6,979 nucleotides of DNA from Desulfobacterales bacterium. Lineage in GTDB: Bacteria > Desulfobacterota > Desulfobacteria > Desulfobacterales > DAOWNP01. The stretch covers positions 1 through 6,979 of the forward strand of contig JASFBI010000096.1 in the NCBI GenBank assembly GCA_030149595.1, read 5' to 3'. A program made the position numbers and the translations under genes. Below are positions 6,805 to 6,979 of this stretch, one piece after another; position 1 is the stretch's first letter; the number at the start of each line of letters is the position of its first letter. The notes beneath the pieces were generated by a model. It was given only the letters and a program-made list of their open reading frames with translations, did not search any database and was not told the origin of the DNA.

Positions 6805-6896
6805 GATAGAATTAAAACTTTGTTAAAATAAATAAAAGGAAATTTTTTAGGATTATATTGAATATTTTAATAAAACAGCAGCAAGGCTATTTAAAA

Positions 6897-6925
6897 TGGC
6901 CATAACAAACCTGATGTTATGGCCA
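6897..6925 (-). terminator. Probable intrinsic terminator of a gene beyond the right edge
   Basis: Perfect 10-bp inverted repeat: TGGCCATAAC (6897-6906) and GTTATGGCCA (6916-6925) with a 9-base loop. On the minus strand the stem is followed by TTTTAAAT after one A; on the plus strand no T-run follows. It therefore best fits termination of a minus-strand gene ending between about 6945 and 6979 or beyond. In that 54-bp edge piece the minus strand has stops TAA at 6959-6957 and TGA at 6949-6947 in two frames, but too little remains to identify a product. Confidence 0.55.
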
Positions 6926-6979
6926 CTAAAGAATATTTGAGTTAATTCAGGCTTGCTTATAACGACCCCTTTTGCCTTT

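Larger units (their letters stand above)
6651..6896 (-). promoter_or_regulatory. Long AT-rich leader/promoter region of the porin
   Basis: This 246-bp stretch has no open frame that looks like a gene on either strand. Going toward the porin on the minus strand it holds an exact TATAAT (6857-6852) with no good -35 partner, a Pho-box-like promoter (6804-6771), and an 8-bp dyad (6699-6725), then the porin ribosome site (AGGGGA). Its length and base composition suggest a regulated promoter with an untranslated leader of roughly 115 bases if the Pho-box promoter is used. Confidence 0.5.

Noticed and set aside
6852..6857. Exact TATAAT on the minus strand in the far porin leader
   Set aside because: No acceptable -35 hexamer or Pho-like box at the right distance; chance occurrence is likely in such AT-rich DNA.
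6856..6979. Minus-strand frame open for about 40 codons from the right edge through the hairpin
   Set aside because: It would run across the 10-bp terminator-like stem, and its translation shows no family resemblance; the two other frames stop before the hairpin.
1..6979. tRNA, rRNA, CRISPR array, insertion sequence or attachment site
   Set aside because: No repeat-spacer pattern, transposase frame, terminal inverted repeats or structured RNA sequence was seen on reading both strands.

Overview
The window is the phosphate-starvation (Pho) locus of an AT-rich Gram-negative bacterium. Every recognisable gene lies on the minus strand, so transcription runs from high to low coordinates. A porin with a signal peptide and a terminal phenylalanine indicates an outer membrane. 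Low GC, a pst-phoU-phoB-phoR arrangement and a periplasm-sensing PhoR would fit a sulfate-reducing Desulfobacterota (Desulfobacterales-like) genome, but that placement is an inference from gene style, not a database result.

Layout in transcription order: right edge 6926-6979 (no assignable gene; perhaps the tail of one beyond the edge), a strong hairpin at 6897-6925 that looks like the terminator of that upstream gene, a 246-bp AT-rich leader (6651-6896), an outer-membrane porin (6650-5433), an 88-bp spacer with overlapping terminator-like and Pho-box-like signals, then pstC (5344-4451), pstA (4369-3401), pstB (3383-2622), phoU (2553-1885), phoB (1882-1196) and phoR (from 1192, cut by the left edge before its ATPase domain). 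Gaps shrink along the operon: 81 bp pstC-pstA, 17 bp pstA-pstB, 68 bp pstB-phoU, 2 bp phoU-phoB, 3 bp phoB-phoR.

Together the genes form a closed circuit. The porin would let anions through the outer membrane, PstC/PstA/PstB would pump phosphate across the inner membrane, PhoU would relay transporter status, and PhoR/PhoB would switch the genes on when phosphate is low. The substrate-binding protein PstS is absent from the window; the porin sits where pstS is often found.

The system itself is well known and I see no novel gene family. The most useful new observations are regulatory. Two sites, upstream of the porin and upstream of pstC, have the same geometry: two 7-bp half-sites in an 18-bp box, a 10-bp gap, then a 5-of-6 match to the -10 hexamer, like E. 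coli class PhoB promoters. The pstC site lies inside a terminator-like hairpin. Both are hypotheses from reading alone.
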